64,000 nt of DNA from Phytoactinopolyspora limicola (GCF_011320225.1 NZ_JAAOEN010000006.1:186001-250000), one strand, 5' to 3'; counted from the first letter of the stretch, positions 17,596-30,827 are shown. Numbers and translations: made by a program. Notes: generated by a model not told the origin, from the sequence alone.

Positions 17596-19185
17596 ATGCC
17601 AGGACGAGTGCAGGTGCCGAGGCCAGAACGGCCCGGGCGAGGTCTAGCGAAGCGGTTTGTGCTCCTATGCGCTCCGGTGCTCTTCATGGCCGCGGCGTGT
17701 GGCGGCGGCAGCGATGACGGCGATGGTGGTCGCGATGGCGAAGGCGCCGATGCGGGTGCCGGCTCCGAGCTCGTGGTGGCGCGAGCCCGCGACCTGGAGT
17801 CGCTGAACGCCGATGCCATCACGGCCAGCCGGGAGGGCTGGGAAACCTATGAACTGATCGCGCAGCCTCTGTACATGGGAAACTCGGAGGGAGACCTCGT
17901 CCCGGGGGTCGCATCGGAGTACACCGTCAGTGATGACCAGCTGAGCTGGACGTTCACCATCCGGGACGGCATCACGTTCTCCAACGGTGCGCCCGTGACC
18001 TCAGCGGACGTCGCCTTCACCATCGAGAACGCCCAGGAGGGTCCGCTACAGGGGGCGCTGTACCAGGCGATCACCTCTATCGAGACCCCGGACGAGAACA
18101 CCATCGTGCTCAGTACCGACGAGCCGAACTCGGGGCTGATCTGGGATCTCGCCGCATACCCGGTGGCGGTGATCCCCGAGGACTTCGCCGGGATGGATCC
18201 CGAGGAGTTCTGGCGCACCCCTATCGGCACCGGGCCGTACATGGTGGAGACCTGGAGCCAGGGAGTCGAGGTCGTCCTCGTACCCAATCCGCACTACTGG
18301 GGCGACGAACCGGCGCTGGACCGGCTGACGTTCCGGCCGGTGCCGGACGAGAACACGAGGATGCTGCAGCTTCGCAACGGTGACGTCGACATCGTCGAGG
18401 ATCCGGCGTACGCGCAGCTGACCACCATCGAGGCCGACGGGACACTGGATGTGGTCGAGTTCCCCAACCCCACCGCCATCTTCGTCACCGTCGACACGAC
18501 CAAGCCGCCGTTCGACGACGTCCACGCCAGGCGGGCCGTGTCGCTGGCCATCGACCGGGACGCACTCGTCGAGGCCGGGTTGCGCGGCTACGGGCAGCCG
18601 GCCGGGAGCTTCATCGCCGCATCCGCCATGGGCGGACACGAGCCCGAGTTCGGGCTGGCGTTCGATCCGGCCGAGGCGGCTGCCGAACTGGCTCGGTCGG
18701 CGACGCCGGACGGCTTCACGTTCGAGCTGATGTACGACCCCGCGGTGTCGTCGGTGACCGCCGCCGTCCAGGTCGTCCAGGCGAATCTCGCCGACGTCGG
18801 CATCACCGTGGAGCTCAACGGGCTCGACCGCGACGCGCAACAGGCCAAGCGGGACGCCGGTGACTGGGACGCGACCATCGCGACCATCATCTCCGGCAGC
18901 GACGCCGGCGGGATCTTCCAGTACTACGGCTCCACCAACGGCTTCTACTCCGGCTCGCAGCTGATGTCCGAGGTGGAATCCGAGTGGCAGGCGTCCAACA
19001 GCGACTTCTCCGATGGCGGCCGGTTGGAGACCTACCGTGATCTGGTCACCCGGATCGCGGAGGACGCCCCGCAGATCGGCTTGTACAGTCCGACCAGGCT
19101 GTACGGGACGGGCCCGGCGGTCGGCTCGGTCGCACCGCGCAACCCGACGGGCGCGATCGACTACGCCGCCGTCGTCGTGAACTAG
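17596..19185 (+). CDS. Peptide ABC transporter substrate-binding lipoprotein (SBP_bac_5 family), second system
   Basis: Receptor of the complete second importer, 529 residues. A long basic N-region precedes the hydrophobic core and a lipobox-type Cys in MAAACGGGS, then an acidic low-complexity linker. Family 5 blocks: ELVVARARDLESLN, PGVASEYTVSDDQLSWTF, RDGITFSNGAPVTSADV and PIGTGPYMVETW. ATG 17596 is preferred; the frame also permits TTG 17584. It heads a five-gene operon whose order (receptor, B, C, D, F) is the classical Dpp/Opp arrangement. Confidence 0.93.
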   Translation: MPGRVQVPRPERPGRGLAKRFVLLCAPVLFMAAACGGGSDDGDGGRDGEGADAGAGSELVVARARDLESLNADAITASREGWETYELIAQPLYMGNSEGDLVPGVASEYTVSDDQLSWTFTIRDGITFSNGAPVTSADVAFTIENAQEGPLQGALYQAITSIETPDENTIVLSTDEPNSGLIWDLAAYPVAVIPEDFAGMDPEEFWRTPIGTGPYMVETWSQGVEVVLVPNPHYWGDEPALDRLTFRPVPDENTRMLQLRNGDVDIVEDPAYAQLTTIEADGTLDVVEFPNPTAIFVTVDTTKPPFDDVHARRAVSLAIDRDALVEAGLRGYGQPAGSFIAASAMGGHEPEFGLAFDPAEAAAELARSATPDGFTFELMYDPAVSSVTAAVQVVQANLADVGITVELNGLDRDAQQAKRDAGDWDATIATIISGSDAGGIFQYYGSTNGFYSGSQLMSEVESEWQASNSDFSDGGRLETYRDLVTRIAEDAPQIGLYSPTRLYGTGPAVGSVAPRNPTGAIDYAAVVVN

Positions 19186-19196
19186 GGCGGTCCGGG

Positions 19197-20138
19197 ATGC
19201 AGCGGCTCGGGTATCTCGGACGCCGTCTCGGCTATGTCCTCATCACCCTGTGGGGTGTCAGCTTGCTGCTGTTCGTGATGCTGCAACTACTTCCCGGCGG
19301 GCCGGCCGAGGCGATGCTGGGCATCACGGCGACGCAGCAGCAAGTGGACGCCTTGAACCAGGAGCTCGGCCTCGACCGGCCGGTCGTCGCCCAGTACGTG
19401 GATTACATGGGGCGGCTGATCCGCGGCGATCTCGGCGACTCGCTGGTGTTCGGCCGGCCCGTCGTCGACGTCATCGGCGACGCGCTGCCGGCGACGCTGA
19501 AGCTGGCGGTGTACGTCGTGGCGCTGAGCACGCTGAGCACCGTGACCCTGGCGACGCTGGCCGCGTCGTTCCGGGGACGCGCCATCGACCATGTGATCCG
19601 GGCACTGCCGCTCATCGGCGTCGGGATGCCCGGGTTCTGGATCGGGGCGATGCTGCTGTTCCTGTTCGCGCTGACGTTCCCGTTCTTCCCCGCCGGCGGC
19701 ATCGAGGAGGGATTCGCCGGTGCCCTTCGATCGCTGTTCCTGCCGGCGCTGACGCTGGCGATCAGCGTGTCGGCCATTCTGATCCGCAGCCTCCGGCGTG
19801 GGCTCATCGACGTTCTGGAATCCGACCACGTGCTCACCGCCCGGGCCAAAGGGCTGCGCGGGGTCCGCTTGGTTGTGCGGCATGTCCTGCCGAACGCCGC
19901 GATCCCCACCGTCACGCTGATGGGCCTGGTGTTCGTGTCGCTCCTCGGCGGTGCGTTGATCGTGGAGTCGGTGTTCGCCATACCGGGGGTGGGGCAGTTG
20001 CTGGTCAACGGGTTCAAACGGCACGACATGCCGCTGGTGATGGGCATCGCGCTACTCAGTGCGGCAGCGATCCTGCTGGTCAACCTGCTGATCGACGTCG
20101 TCTATTCACTTCTCGACCCGAGGGTGTCGCTGCGATGA
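19197..20138 (+). CDS. Peptide ABC transporter permease, DppB type
   Basis: A 313-residue inner-membrane permease with about six helices, starting with the hydrophobic segment YVLITLWGVSLLLFVMLQLL. The conserved GLDRPVVAQYVDYMGRLIRGDLGDSL region and the cytoplasmic EAA-like loop (ARAKGLRGVRLVVRHVLPNA) are typical of DppB. It starts 11 bases after the receptor gene and overlaps the next permease gene by ATGA at 20135-20138. Confidence 0.95.
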   Translation: MQRLGYLGRRLGYVLITLWGVSLLLFVMLQLLPGGPAEAMLGITATQQQVDALNQELGLDRPVVAQYVDYMGRLIRGDLGDSLVFGRPVVDVIGDALPATLKLAVYVVALSTLSTVTLATLAASFRGRAIDHVIRALPLIGVGMPGFWIGAMLLFLFALTFPFFPAGGIEEGFAGALRSLFLPALTLAISVSAILIRSLRRGLIDVLESDHVLTARAKGLRGVRLVVRHVLPNAAIPTVTLMGLVFVSLLGGALIVESVFAIPGVGQLLVNGFKRHDMPLVMGIALLSAAAILLVNLLIDVVYSLLDPRVSLR

Positions 20139-20995
20139 GTACCGTCGAGACCGCCATCGTGGCGGAGCCGGCCGGCGCCGAAGAGCCTAGGGGGCGTCGC
20201 CGTCGTTCGGTCGCCCTGATCGTCGGAACCTCGATCGTCGGGACCTACATTCTGGCCGCGGTCCTGGCGCCGTGGCTGGCGCCCTACGATCCGCTCGCCC
20301 AGGACGTGCCGAACGCGCTGGCCGCACCTAGTGGATCCCATCCGCTGGGCACCGACCACCTGGGCCGCGATGTGCTCTCGCGGCTGCTGCACGGCAGCCG
20401 CGTCGATCTGCTGCTGGGGATGGCCGCCGCCGGCGCTGCGGGTGTGCTGGGCACCGTGCTGGGCCTGGTGGCGGGCTACGCGGGGCGCTCCGTGGACGTC
20501 GTCGTCACCCGGGTGATGGACGTCGTGCAGGCACTACCGGGCATCGTCTTGCTGCTGGTGCTGCTCCTGGTGCTCGGGCCCGGCGCGGGAAGCATCATCG
20601 CGGCGCTCGCGCTCACTGGTTGGGTCGCCTACGCGCGCCTCGTGCGGGCCAGCGTGCTCGTGGTGAGGGACCAGGACTTCACCTCGGCCGCTCGACTGGC
20701 CGGCCTCGGACACCCCCGCGTGCTCTTCCGCCACGTCCTGCCGAACGTGTGGATCCAGGGCGTGATCTACATGACGTCCGACATCGTGATCATCATCGGG
20801 GCGATCGCGGCACTGGGCTATCTGGGCATCGGCATCCAGGCACCCACTCCGGAATGGGGTCAGATGATCTACGACGGACAGGCCTTCCTGGCGTCGCATT
20901 GGTGGCTATCGGCGGCCCCCGGACTGGCGATCGTGGTACTGGGTCTGGGGCTGGCGTTGGTCTCCGATGCCTTGACCGACCGGGCTCGGAGGTGA
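20135..20995 (+). CDS. Peptide ABC transporter permease, DppC type
   Basis: A 286-residue permease. It has the DppC N-terminal segment (a hydrophobic helix, then APYDPLAQD), the TDHLGRDVLSRLLHGSRVDLL motif, and the EAA-type loop SAARLAGLGHPRVLFRHVLPN. The true start is ATG 20135, overlapping dppB; the longer frame to 19250 is the out-of-frame shadow of that gene. Its stop shares a base with the next gene's ATG (TGATG). Confidence 0.95.
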   Translation: MSTVETAIVAEPAGAEEPRGRRRRSVALIVGTSIVGTYILAAVLAPWLAPYDPLAQDVPNALAAPSGSHPLGTDHLGRDVLSRLLHGSRVDLLLGMAAAGAAGVLGTVLGLVAGYAGRSVDVVVTRVMDVVQALPGIVLLLVLLLVLGPGAGSIIAALALTGWVAYARLVRASVLVVRDQDFTSAARLAGLGHPRVLFRHVLPNVWIQGVIYMTSDIVIIIGAIAALGYLGIGIQAPTPEWGQMIYDGQAFLASHWWLSAAPGLAIVVLGLGLALVSDALTDRARR

Positions 20996-22008
20996 TGGTG
21001 GTGTCCGCTGAACCGCTGCTGGAGGTCTCGGACCTGGCCGTGACGCTGCATACCCCCCAAGGGCCGCTCCGCGCCGCCGAAGGGGTCAGCTTCGCCGTGG
21101 CGGCCGCTGAGGCCGTCGGCCTGGTCGGCGAGTCGGGGTCGGGTAAGAGCGTCGCGATGCGCGCGATCCTGGGTCTGCTGCCACGCGGCTCGACCGTCAG
21201 CGGCAGCGTCCGCTTCGCTGGACGGGAGCTCGTCGGAGTGGCCGAACGTCAGCTCGCCCCGATCCGGGGCCGGGAGATCTCGATGATCTTCCAAGACCCG
21301 ATGACGGCGCTGAACCCGATCCGCCGAATCGGCGGCCAGATCGGTGAGGTGTTGCGGATCCAGCTCGGCTGGAACCGGCGGCGGGCGTCGGCGCACGCGC
21401 GGGAGTTGCTGGCCCGGGTAGAGATCGCGGAGCCGGACCGGGTGCTGCGCCAGTTCCCGCATCAGCTCTCCGGGGGTATGCGCCAGCGCGTGCTGATCGC
21501 CATGGCCCTGGCCTGCCAGCCGCGGCTGATTCTGTGCGACGAGCCGACGACGGCGCTCGACGTCACCACTCAGGACCAGATCCTGGCCCTGTTGCGCCGG
21601 GCCAGCGACGAGTCCGGAGCGGCGATGATCTTCGTTAGCCACGACCTCGCCGTGGTCCGGCAGCTGTGCAGCCGGGTGCTGGTGATGTACGCCGGCCGGC
21701 TGGTCGAGATGGGCCCGATCGGCCCGGTGTTCGCCGATCCGCGGCACGCCTACACCGCGGCGCTGTTGCGGTCGCTGCCGGCCATCGACGGACCTCGTCA
21801 GCCGCCGGTGTCGATCGGCGGCGAATTGCCCGACCGGTTCCGGCCGCCGTCCGGTTGCCGGTTCCGGACCCGATGTACGGTCGCCGACGATTCGTGCGCG
21901 TCGCTTCCGTCCACGCTGCTGCCGGTTGACGGTGAGCGCGGCTCAGCGTGTATCCATGCCGCCACCGGGTTGCCGGACCGGGGCGCCGAGAGCGGGGTGA
22001 GCCGGTGA
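20995..22008 (+). CDS. Peptide ABC transporter ATP-binding protein, DppD type
   Basis: A 337-residue ATPase. Walker [11 protein letters not shown]-loop [14 protein letters not shown], signature [15 protein letters not shown], Walker [13 protein letters not shown], switch His in VSHDL, and the oligopeptide-type C-terminus with [16 protein letters not shown]. It starts at ATG 20995 within the upstream stop and overlaps the next ATPase by GTGA at 22005-22008. Confidence 0.95.
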   Translation: MVVSAEPLLEVSDLAVTLHTPQGPLRAAEGVSFAVAAAEAVGLVGESGSGKSVAMRAILGLLPRGSTVSGSVRFAGRELVGVAERQLAPIRGREISMIFQDPMTALNPIRRIGGQIGEVLRIQLGWNRRRASAHARELLARVEIAEPDRVLRQFPHQLSGGMRQRVLIAMALACQPRLILCDEPTTALDVTTQDQILALLRRASDESGAAMIFVSHDLAVVRQLCSRVLVMYAGRLVEMGPIGPVFADPRHAYTAALLRSLPAIDGPRQPPVSIGGELPDRFRPPSGCRFRTRCTVADDSCASLPSTLLPVDGERGSACIHAATGLPDRGAESGVSR

Positions 22009-22883
22009 GCTCCAACGACGTCCCACCCATCGAGCTGCGCGGCCTGCGCAAGGAATTCCGGCTGCCAGGGCTACGGGGCAGAGCGCGGGCCGCCCGGACC
22101 CAGGTGGCGGTCGCAGGCGTCGACCTGACCGTGAGCCGGGGCGAGATCGTCGGCCTGGTGGGGGAGTCCGGCTGTGGAAAGTCCACGTTGGCCCGGTGCG
22201 TCGTCGGGATGTACAGCCCGACGGCAGGTGAGGTGCTGCTCGACGGCCACCCCGTGGGCACCCGGCGCTCCAGCGCGGATCGCCGCCGCGTGCAGATGGT
22301 CTTCCAAGACCCGGCATCCGCCCTCAACCCCGCGCTCCGGGTGCGCGACATGCTCGCGGAGCTTCTCCGGGTCCATCGGCTCGTGCCGTCCAGCGACATC
22401 GCCGGCCGATGCGCCGAGCTGCTGGAGTCGGTGGGCCTGGACGCGGGGTTCCTGGACGTGTTCCCGCACGCGCTCTCCGGCGGTCAGCGGCAGCGGGTGA
22501 ACATCGCCCGTGCCCTCGCGCTGGAGCCGGACGTCGTCGTCGCCGACGAAGTCGTCTCGGCGCTGGACGTCTCGGTGCAAGCCGCTGTGCTCAACGTCCT
22601 TCTCGATCTGCGTGCCCGCCTGGGCCTGTCGATCCTGTTCATCAGCCACAACCTCGCCGTGGTGCGGCAGGTCTGCGATCGCGTGGCGGTGATGTACGCG
22701 GGCGAGATCGTCGAGCTGGCCGACGTCGATACGTTGTTCGCGGAACCACGCCACGACTACACGCGGCGGTTGCTCGCGGCCATCCCGCGAATCTCCGGCG
22801 ACCATGCCCAGTCCGTCCCGTCAGGCCAGTCCGTCCCGTCAGGCCAGTCCGTCCCGTCGGGCCAGTCCGTCCCGTCGGGCTAG
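22005..22883 (+). CDS. Peptide ABC transporter ATP-binding protein, DppF type, with a repeat-built C-terminus
   Basis: A 292-residue ATPase: Walker A GESGCGKSTLARC, Q-loop VFQDPASALNPALR, signature LSGGQRQRVNIARAL, Walker B VVVADEVVSALD, switch His in ISHNL. GTG 22005 overlaps the DppD stop. Unlike its homologues it lacks the Cys-containing C-terminal extension and instead ends in QSVPSG repeated four times, encoded by an 18-bp tandem repeat. The stop TAG lies in the fifth, partial repeat copy. The tail was therefore probably replaced by repeat expansion. Confidence 0.93.
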   Translation: MSSNDVPPIELRGLRKEFRLPGLRGRARAARTQVAVAGVDLTVSRGEIVGLVGESGCGKSTLARCVVGMYSPTAGEVLLDGHPVGTRRSSADRRRVQMVFQDPASALNPALRVRDMLAELLRVHRLVPSSDIAGRCAELLESVGLDAGFLDVFPHALSGGQRQRVNIARALALEPDVVVADEVVSALDVSVQAAVLNVLLDLRARLGLSILFISHNLAVVRQVCDRVAVMYAGEIVELADVDTLFAEPRHDYTRRLLAAIPRISGDHAQSVPSGQSVPSGQSVPSGQSVPSG

Positions 22884-22892
22884 TCCGTCCCG
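22809..22892 (+). repeat. 18-bp tandem repeat, about 4.7 copies
   Basis: Units start at 22809, 22827, 22845, 22863 and 22881. The first four begin CAGTCCGTCCCGTC; the fifth begins TAG and so supplies the stop codon of the DppF gene. Copies differ by one base (CAGGC versus CGGGC endings), so the array is young. Confidence 0.95.
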
Positions 22893-22915
22893 TTAAAACG
22901 AAAGGTGAGCAGCCC

Positions 22916-23827
22916 ATGAGCGTCCACACCGACCCCGGTGTCACCACCCGCCTGGAGAACACCTTCGCCGACGCCGGAGTCACCGGGTATCTGCATGCGG
23001 TCGACATCGACAGCGGTGCCGAGGTGGGGCTCGCACCGGACACGCCGGTGGTCACCGCGAGCGTTTTCAAGATCTACATTCTGCTCGAACTGTGCTGCCG
23101 CAGCGCCGAGGGTTCGCTCGGGCTGACCGACCGGATTCGTATCCCGGCCGGGGACCGCTCGCTCGGCCCCACCGGGCTCTCGGTCATGCTCGACGACACC
23201 GAGCTGTCCCTGCGCGACGCCGCGTACCTGATGATGAGCGTGAGCGACAACCACGCCACCGACGTCCTCATGGACTTCTTGGGTGTGCAGGCGATCAACG
23301 ACCGGCTGCGCACGCTGGGACTGGAGCAGACGGTCGCCATGTACAGCTGTGACGCCCTCTTCCGCACGATGGCCGAAGACCTCACGGGTAGCGACGACGT
23401 CGGCCAGCTGCTGAGTATGCTGTCGGACGTACCGGACGAGAAGCTGCTCGGCCTGCGCGCGCTCGACCCCGAGCAGACGGACCGGTCCACCCCGCGGGAG
23501 ACCACAGCCCTGCTCACCGAGCTGTGGCGGCCGCGGACGCTGCCCGAGGAAGCCTGTGCCGAAGCGCGGCGGATCATGGGGTTGCAGGTGTGGCCGCACC
23601 GGCTCACCTCCGGGTTTCCTGACGACACGATCACGGTGAGCGGCAAGACCGGAACCCTGTCCCACGTCCGCAACGAGGTCGGCGTCGTCGAGTATCCCGA
23701 TGGTGGCCGGTACGCCGTGGCCGTCTACCTGCGGCTGCCTGGGCGCGAGTTCCGCAATCCGGTCGCCGACGCCGTCATCGGCCGGGCCGCACGGTTGGCC
23801 GTCGATCATCTGCGCGGCGAGGCGTGA
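22916..23827 (+). CDS. Class-A beta-lactamase-like serine hydrolase without signal peptide
   Basis: A 303-residue hydrolase with all class A landmarks: Ser49-V-F-Lys52, Ser110-Asp111-Asn112 and Lys244-Thr245-Gly246. The absence of a signal peptide or lipobox argues for a cytoplasmic enzyme, so action on imported D-residue-containing or peptidoglycan-derived peptides is more likely than periplasmic antibiotic hydrolysis. ATG 22916 follows AAAGGTGAG and comes 32 bases after the DppF stop, so it is probably the last gene of the transporter operon. The decayed copy at 9107-9658 sits in the parallel position beside the other peptide-transport genes. Confidence 0.9.
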   Translation: MSVHTDPGVTTRLENTFADAGVTGYLHAVDIDSGAEVGLAPDTPVVTASVFKIYILLELCCRSAEGSLGLTDRIRIPAGDRSLGPTGLSVMLDDTELSLRDAAYLMMSVSDNHATDVLMDFLGVQAINDRLRTLGLEQTVAMYSCDALFRTMAEDLTGSDDVGQLLSMLSDVPDEKLLGLRALDPEQTDRSTPRETTALLTELWRPRTLPEEACAEARRIMGLQVWPHRLTSGFPDDTITVSGKTGTLSHVRNEVGVVEYPDGGRYAVAVYLRLPGREFRNPVADAVIGRAARLAVDHLRGEA

Positions 23828-23838
23828 CACGACGCTAA

Positions 23839-25332
<1,494 letters not shown>

Positions 25333-25446
25333 CCCGATTTCGCTTCGGTGGTGGAAACATGCCGCCCAGGCATTGAGCGCGGGCCTATCCGGACTACGTC
25401 TGCGTGACCGACAGTTCGCCGACCGTCGACGCCGGACGCTGAAGGA

Positions 25447-25510
25447 TGGTGCGCTGAGCGCCTCCACAAAGGGCACATAACGGGCACGCAGGCCAGCGCT
25501 CAGCGCACCA
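25447..25510. terminator. Inverted repeat downstream of guaB1
   Basis: Perfect 15-bp arms (TGGTGCGCTGAGCGC and its complement) are separated by 34 bases. The region 25333-25600 has no convincing gene. The structure could terminate guaB1 transcription, but no T-tract follows, so it may instead be another dispersed repeat. Confidence 0.45.
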
Positions 25511-25601
25511 AGCCCTGGCGCTCGGCGCACCACAAAGCGCCCCCGGGCCGCCGCCGCCCGCTGAAAAGTCTTGTTGGGCCAGGAATTAATCGGCATCCCG
25601 G

Positions 25602-25631
25602 TTGTTACTAGGTACCCGTAGGGGGTATAAA
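25602..25631 (+). promoter_or_regulatory. Promoter of the copper ATPase gene
   Basis: TTGTTA (25602-25607) and TATAAA (25626-25631) are separated by 18 bases. A metal-repressor-type palindrome fills the spacer. Confidence 0.6.
25613..25627. promoter_or_regulatory. CsoR-like copper-responsive operator
   Basis: TACCCGTAGGGGGTA is a G/C-tract palindrome of the kind bound by CsoR/RcnR-family repressors (TACCC-N4-6-GGGTA). It lies between the -35 and -10 elements, so binding would block transcription until copper releases the repressor. The regulator gene itself is not in the window. Confidence 0.6.
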
Positions 25632-25649
25632 TAGCGACGGGAGGTTCCA

Positions 25650-27809
25650 ATGGCAGAGCACGTGCACGGTGAACGCCACCATGGTGAGCACGGTGGTCAC
25701 ACCCAGACCCACGCGGGCCACGAGCACCACGGCGACCACGCGGGTCACGGCGACCACGCGGGTCACGGCGACCACGCGGGTCACGGCGGCCACGCGGGTC
25801 ACGGCGGCCACGCGGGTCACGGCGGTCACGATAAACACGCCGGGCACAGCCCCGCCATGTTCCGGGACCGGTTCTGGCTATCGCTGCTCCTCTCCATCCC
25901 CGTGGTGCTGACCAGCCATATGATCATGGACTGGTTCGGCTACTCCTTGCACTTCACCGGGGTGGAATGGGTTGGGCCGATACTCGGCACCGTCATCTTC
26001 GTTTACGGCGGCCACCCGTTCCTGGTTGGTGCGTGGCATGAGATCCGCGCGCGTCAGCCCGGGATGATGTTGCTGATCGGGATGGCCATCACGGTCGCCT
26101 TCGTCGCCAGTTGGACCGCCAGCCTCGACCTGTTCGACGTCGAGGTCTGGTGGGAGCTGTCGCTGCTGATCGTCATCATGTTGCTCGGGCACTGGATGGA
26201 GATGCGCGCCATCGGCCAGGCCCAGGGTGCGCTCGCGGCACTGGCTGAACTCCTGCCGGACGAAGCCGACCGGGTCACCAGCAGCGGCGACATAGAGACG
26301 GTCAAGATCGCCGACCTAGCCGTGGGTGACGTGGTGCTGGTCCGCCCGGGCGCCCGGGTGCCTGCCGACGGCACCATCGTGCAGGGAACGGCCGAGCTGG
26401 ACGAATCAATGATCACGGGCGAGTCGAACCCGGTGTCCAGGACTGAAGGTGACCGCGTGGTTGCGGCCAGCGTGGCCGCGGACGGGTCGGTTCGAGTCCG
26501 GGTGGATGCGCTGGGTGATGACACCACACTCGCCGGCATCCAGCGTCTCGTGGCGGAGGCGCAGGAGTCGAAGTCGCGCAGCCAGGTACTGGCCGACCGC
26601 GCCGCGGCGTTGCTGTTCTACGTCGCGGTGGCGGCGGCAGCCATCACCGTGACGGTGTGGGCGTTGCTCGGCCAGGCGGATACCGCGATCACCCAGTCGG
26701 TGACGGTGCTGATCATCGCCTGCCCACATGCACTAGGCCTGGCGATCCCGCTGGTGACGTCGATCTCCACGTCGAAATCGGCGCGTAATGGGATCCTCGT
26801 CAAGGACCGGCTGGCACTTGAGCGTACCCGCAAGGTGGACGCTGTTCTGTTCGACAAGACCGGCACGCTGACCAAGGGCGAGCACGCCGTCACCGGGGTG
26901 TCCGCCGTGGACGGGAACGACGACGCCTTGCTGGCGTTGGCGGCAAGTGTCGAGGCGGACAGTGAGCACCCGCTGGCCCGGGCGATCGTCAGCGCGGCGC
27001 GGGAACGTGAACTAGCGGTGCCGAGGGCGACGAACTTCCGGTCCATGACCGGACGTGGCGTGCAGGCCGACGTGGACGGTACGACGGTGGCCGTGGGTGG
27101 CCCGGCGTTGCTGCGGCAGCTCGAGCTGACCACACCGGACGAGCTGGGCGCGACCATCTCACAGTGGCAGCAGCGTGGTGCCGCTGTGCTCCACGCGATC
27201 AGGGACGGGGCCGTCATCGGCAGCCTGGCGCTTGAGGACCAGGTCCGTGCGGAATCCCGGGCCGCGGTCGATCAGTTACACAAGCTTGGAGTCCGGGTCG
27301 CCATGATCACCGGTGATGCTCAGCAGGTCGCCGACGCTGTCGCTGCTGATCTCGGAATCGACGAGGTCTTCGCCGAGGTGCTGCCGGAGGACAAGGACTC
27401 CGCCGTCACCGACCTACAGAAGCGTGGATACACGGTGGCGATGGTCGGTGACGGGGTCAACGACGCCCCGGCGCTGGCCAGGGCCGACGTCGGGATCGCT
27501 ATCGGTGCGGGTACGGATGTGGCGATGGAGTCCGCTGGGATCGTCCTTGCGTCGGACGACCCGCGCGGCGTTGTCGCCGTCCGGCGGTTGTCCGCGGCCA
27601 GTTACCGCAAGATGCTGCAGAACTTGTGGTGGGCAGCGGGGTACAACCTGGCCGCCATCCCGCTGGCCGCAGGGGTACTGGCCTGGGCCGGATTTCTGCT
27701 CCCGATGGCGCTGGGTGCGGTGTTGATGAGCCTGTCCACCATCGTCGTCGCCGCCAACGCCCAGTTGCTGCGCCGGGTCGACCTCCGCCCGGAGCCGGTG
27801 TCGTCGTAA
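25650..27809 (+). CDS. Copper-translocating P-type ATPase (CopB-like, CPH type)
   Basis: A 719-residue P1B-type ATPase. The first ~68 residues are extremely His-rich (over 20 His, with HAGHGD/HAGHGG repeats) and replace the usual CxxC metal-binding domains. Then come the transmembrane helices, actuator motif T256-G-E-S259, ion-binding Cys358-Pro359-His360, phosphorylation Asp402 in DKTGTLT, the HP motif in SEHPLARAI, and G600-D-G-V-N-D605. The CPH rather than CPC motif and the His tail fit the CopB/P1B-3 group that exports Cu, possibly Cu(II) or Ag. GGGAGG precedes ATG 25650 by six bases. Confidence 0.93.
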   Translation: MAEHVHGERHHGEHGGHTQTHAGHEHHGDHAGHGDHAGHGDHAGHGGHAGHGGHAGHGGHDKHAGHSPAMFRDRFWLSLLLSIPVVLTSHMIMDWFGYSLHFTGVEWVGPILGTVIFVYGGHPFLVGAWHEIRARQPGMMLLIGMAITVAFVASWTASLDLFDVEVWWELSLLIVIMLLGHWMEMRAIGQAQGALAALAELLPDEADRVTSSGDIETVKIADLAVGDVVLVRPGARVPADGTIVQGTAELDESMITGESNPVSRTEGDRVVAASVAADGSVRVRVDALGDDTTLAGIQRLVAEAQESKSRSQVLADRAAALLFYVAVAAAAITVTVWALLGQADTAITQSVTVLIIACPHALGLAIPLVTSISTSKSARNGILVKDRLALERTRKVDAVLFDKTGTLTKGEHAVTGVSAVDGNDDALLALAASVEADSEHPLARAIVSAARERELAVPRATNFRSMTGRGVQADVDGTTVAVGGPALLRQLELTTPDELGATISQWQQRGAAVLHAIRDGAVIGSLALEDQVRAESRAAVDQLHKLGVRVAMITGDAQQVADAVAADLGIDEVFAEVLPEDKDSAVTDLQKRGYTVAMVGDGVNDAPALARADVGIAIGAGTDVAMESAGIVLASDDPRGVVAVRRLSAASYRKMLQNLWWAAGYNLAAIPLAAGVLAWAGFLLPMALGAVLMSLSTIVVAANAQLLRRVDLRPEPVSS
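25731..25820 (+). repeat. 18-bp coding tandem repeat in the His-rich tail
   Basis: Five consecutive units (starts 25731, 25749, 25767, 25785, 25803) encode GDHAGH three times and GGHAGH twice, differing at a single base. Copy number is likely to vary between strains and would change the number of metal-binding His residues. Confidence 0.93.
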
Positions 27810-27818
27810 CACCCCTCG

Positions 27819-27938
27819 GTGATCGTTGCCGGATTTCAGCCCCCACGCCGGGTGATCGTTGCCGGGATTGGGTCGCTATCGCGACACGAAACCGGCAACG
27901 ATCACCAGCCTTGGGGGCTGAAATCCGGCAACGATCAC
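27819..27938. repeat. Palindromic repeat element, 33-bp period, two units per arm
   Basis: GTGATCGTTGCCGG starts at 27819 and 27852 on the plus strand, and its complement starts at 27892 and 27925; each pair is 33 bases apart. The centre contains GTCGCTATCGCGAC, itself a small palindrome. The same design recurs at 61887-62106. It begins nine bases after the copper ATPase stop and could act as a terminator. Confidence 0.92.
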
Positions 27939-28003
27939 GGGGTGTGGGGGTGCTGGACCGACCTAGGAGGCGTAGTGCCGTGCAGAGTGCACTCGGAAGT
28001 CCG

Positions 28004-28009
28004 TAGACT
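28004..28009 (+). promoter_or_regulatory. Candidate leaderless -10 for valS
   Basis: TAGACT ends eight bases before GTG 28018, with a weak TGCAGA 17 bases further upstream. No ribosome site precedes the GTG. There is no room for a T-box leader. Confidence 0.45.
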
Positions 28010-28017
28010 CTAGCGCC

Positions 28018-30699
<2,682 letters not shown>

Positions 30700-30715
30700 C
30701 GCAACCCTCGCGGCC

Positions 30716-30827
30716 ACAAGGAGGCCTGCTGCCCCCAGGCGTGCGGCACAAGGAGGCTTGTTGTTGCTATGGCGACAACAAGGAGGCTTACTGCAGCTCG
30801 GCCGGGCACCACAAGGAGGCTTGCTGC
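30716..30827. repeat. Four-copy interspersed direct repeat containing AAGGAGG
   Basis: ACAAGGAGGCTTGCTGC-like units start at 30716, 30748, 30778 and 30811, spaced 32, 30 and 33 bases. The 333-base gap between valS and folC contains these and little else. Each unit carries a perfect anti-Shine-Dalgarno match, but no unit is followed by a credible gene start. A 60-codon frame through them (30741-30923) merely repeats HKEACC. Confidence 0.85.

Noticed and set aside
27810-28017. A T-box leader for valS
   Set aside because: The gap is filled by the repeat element, and a -10 lies only eight bases from the start codon; no T-box sequence or specifier loop is visible.
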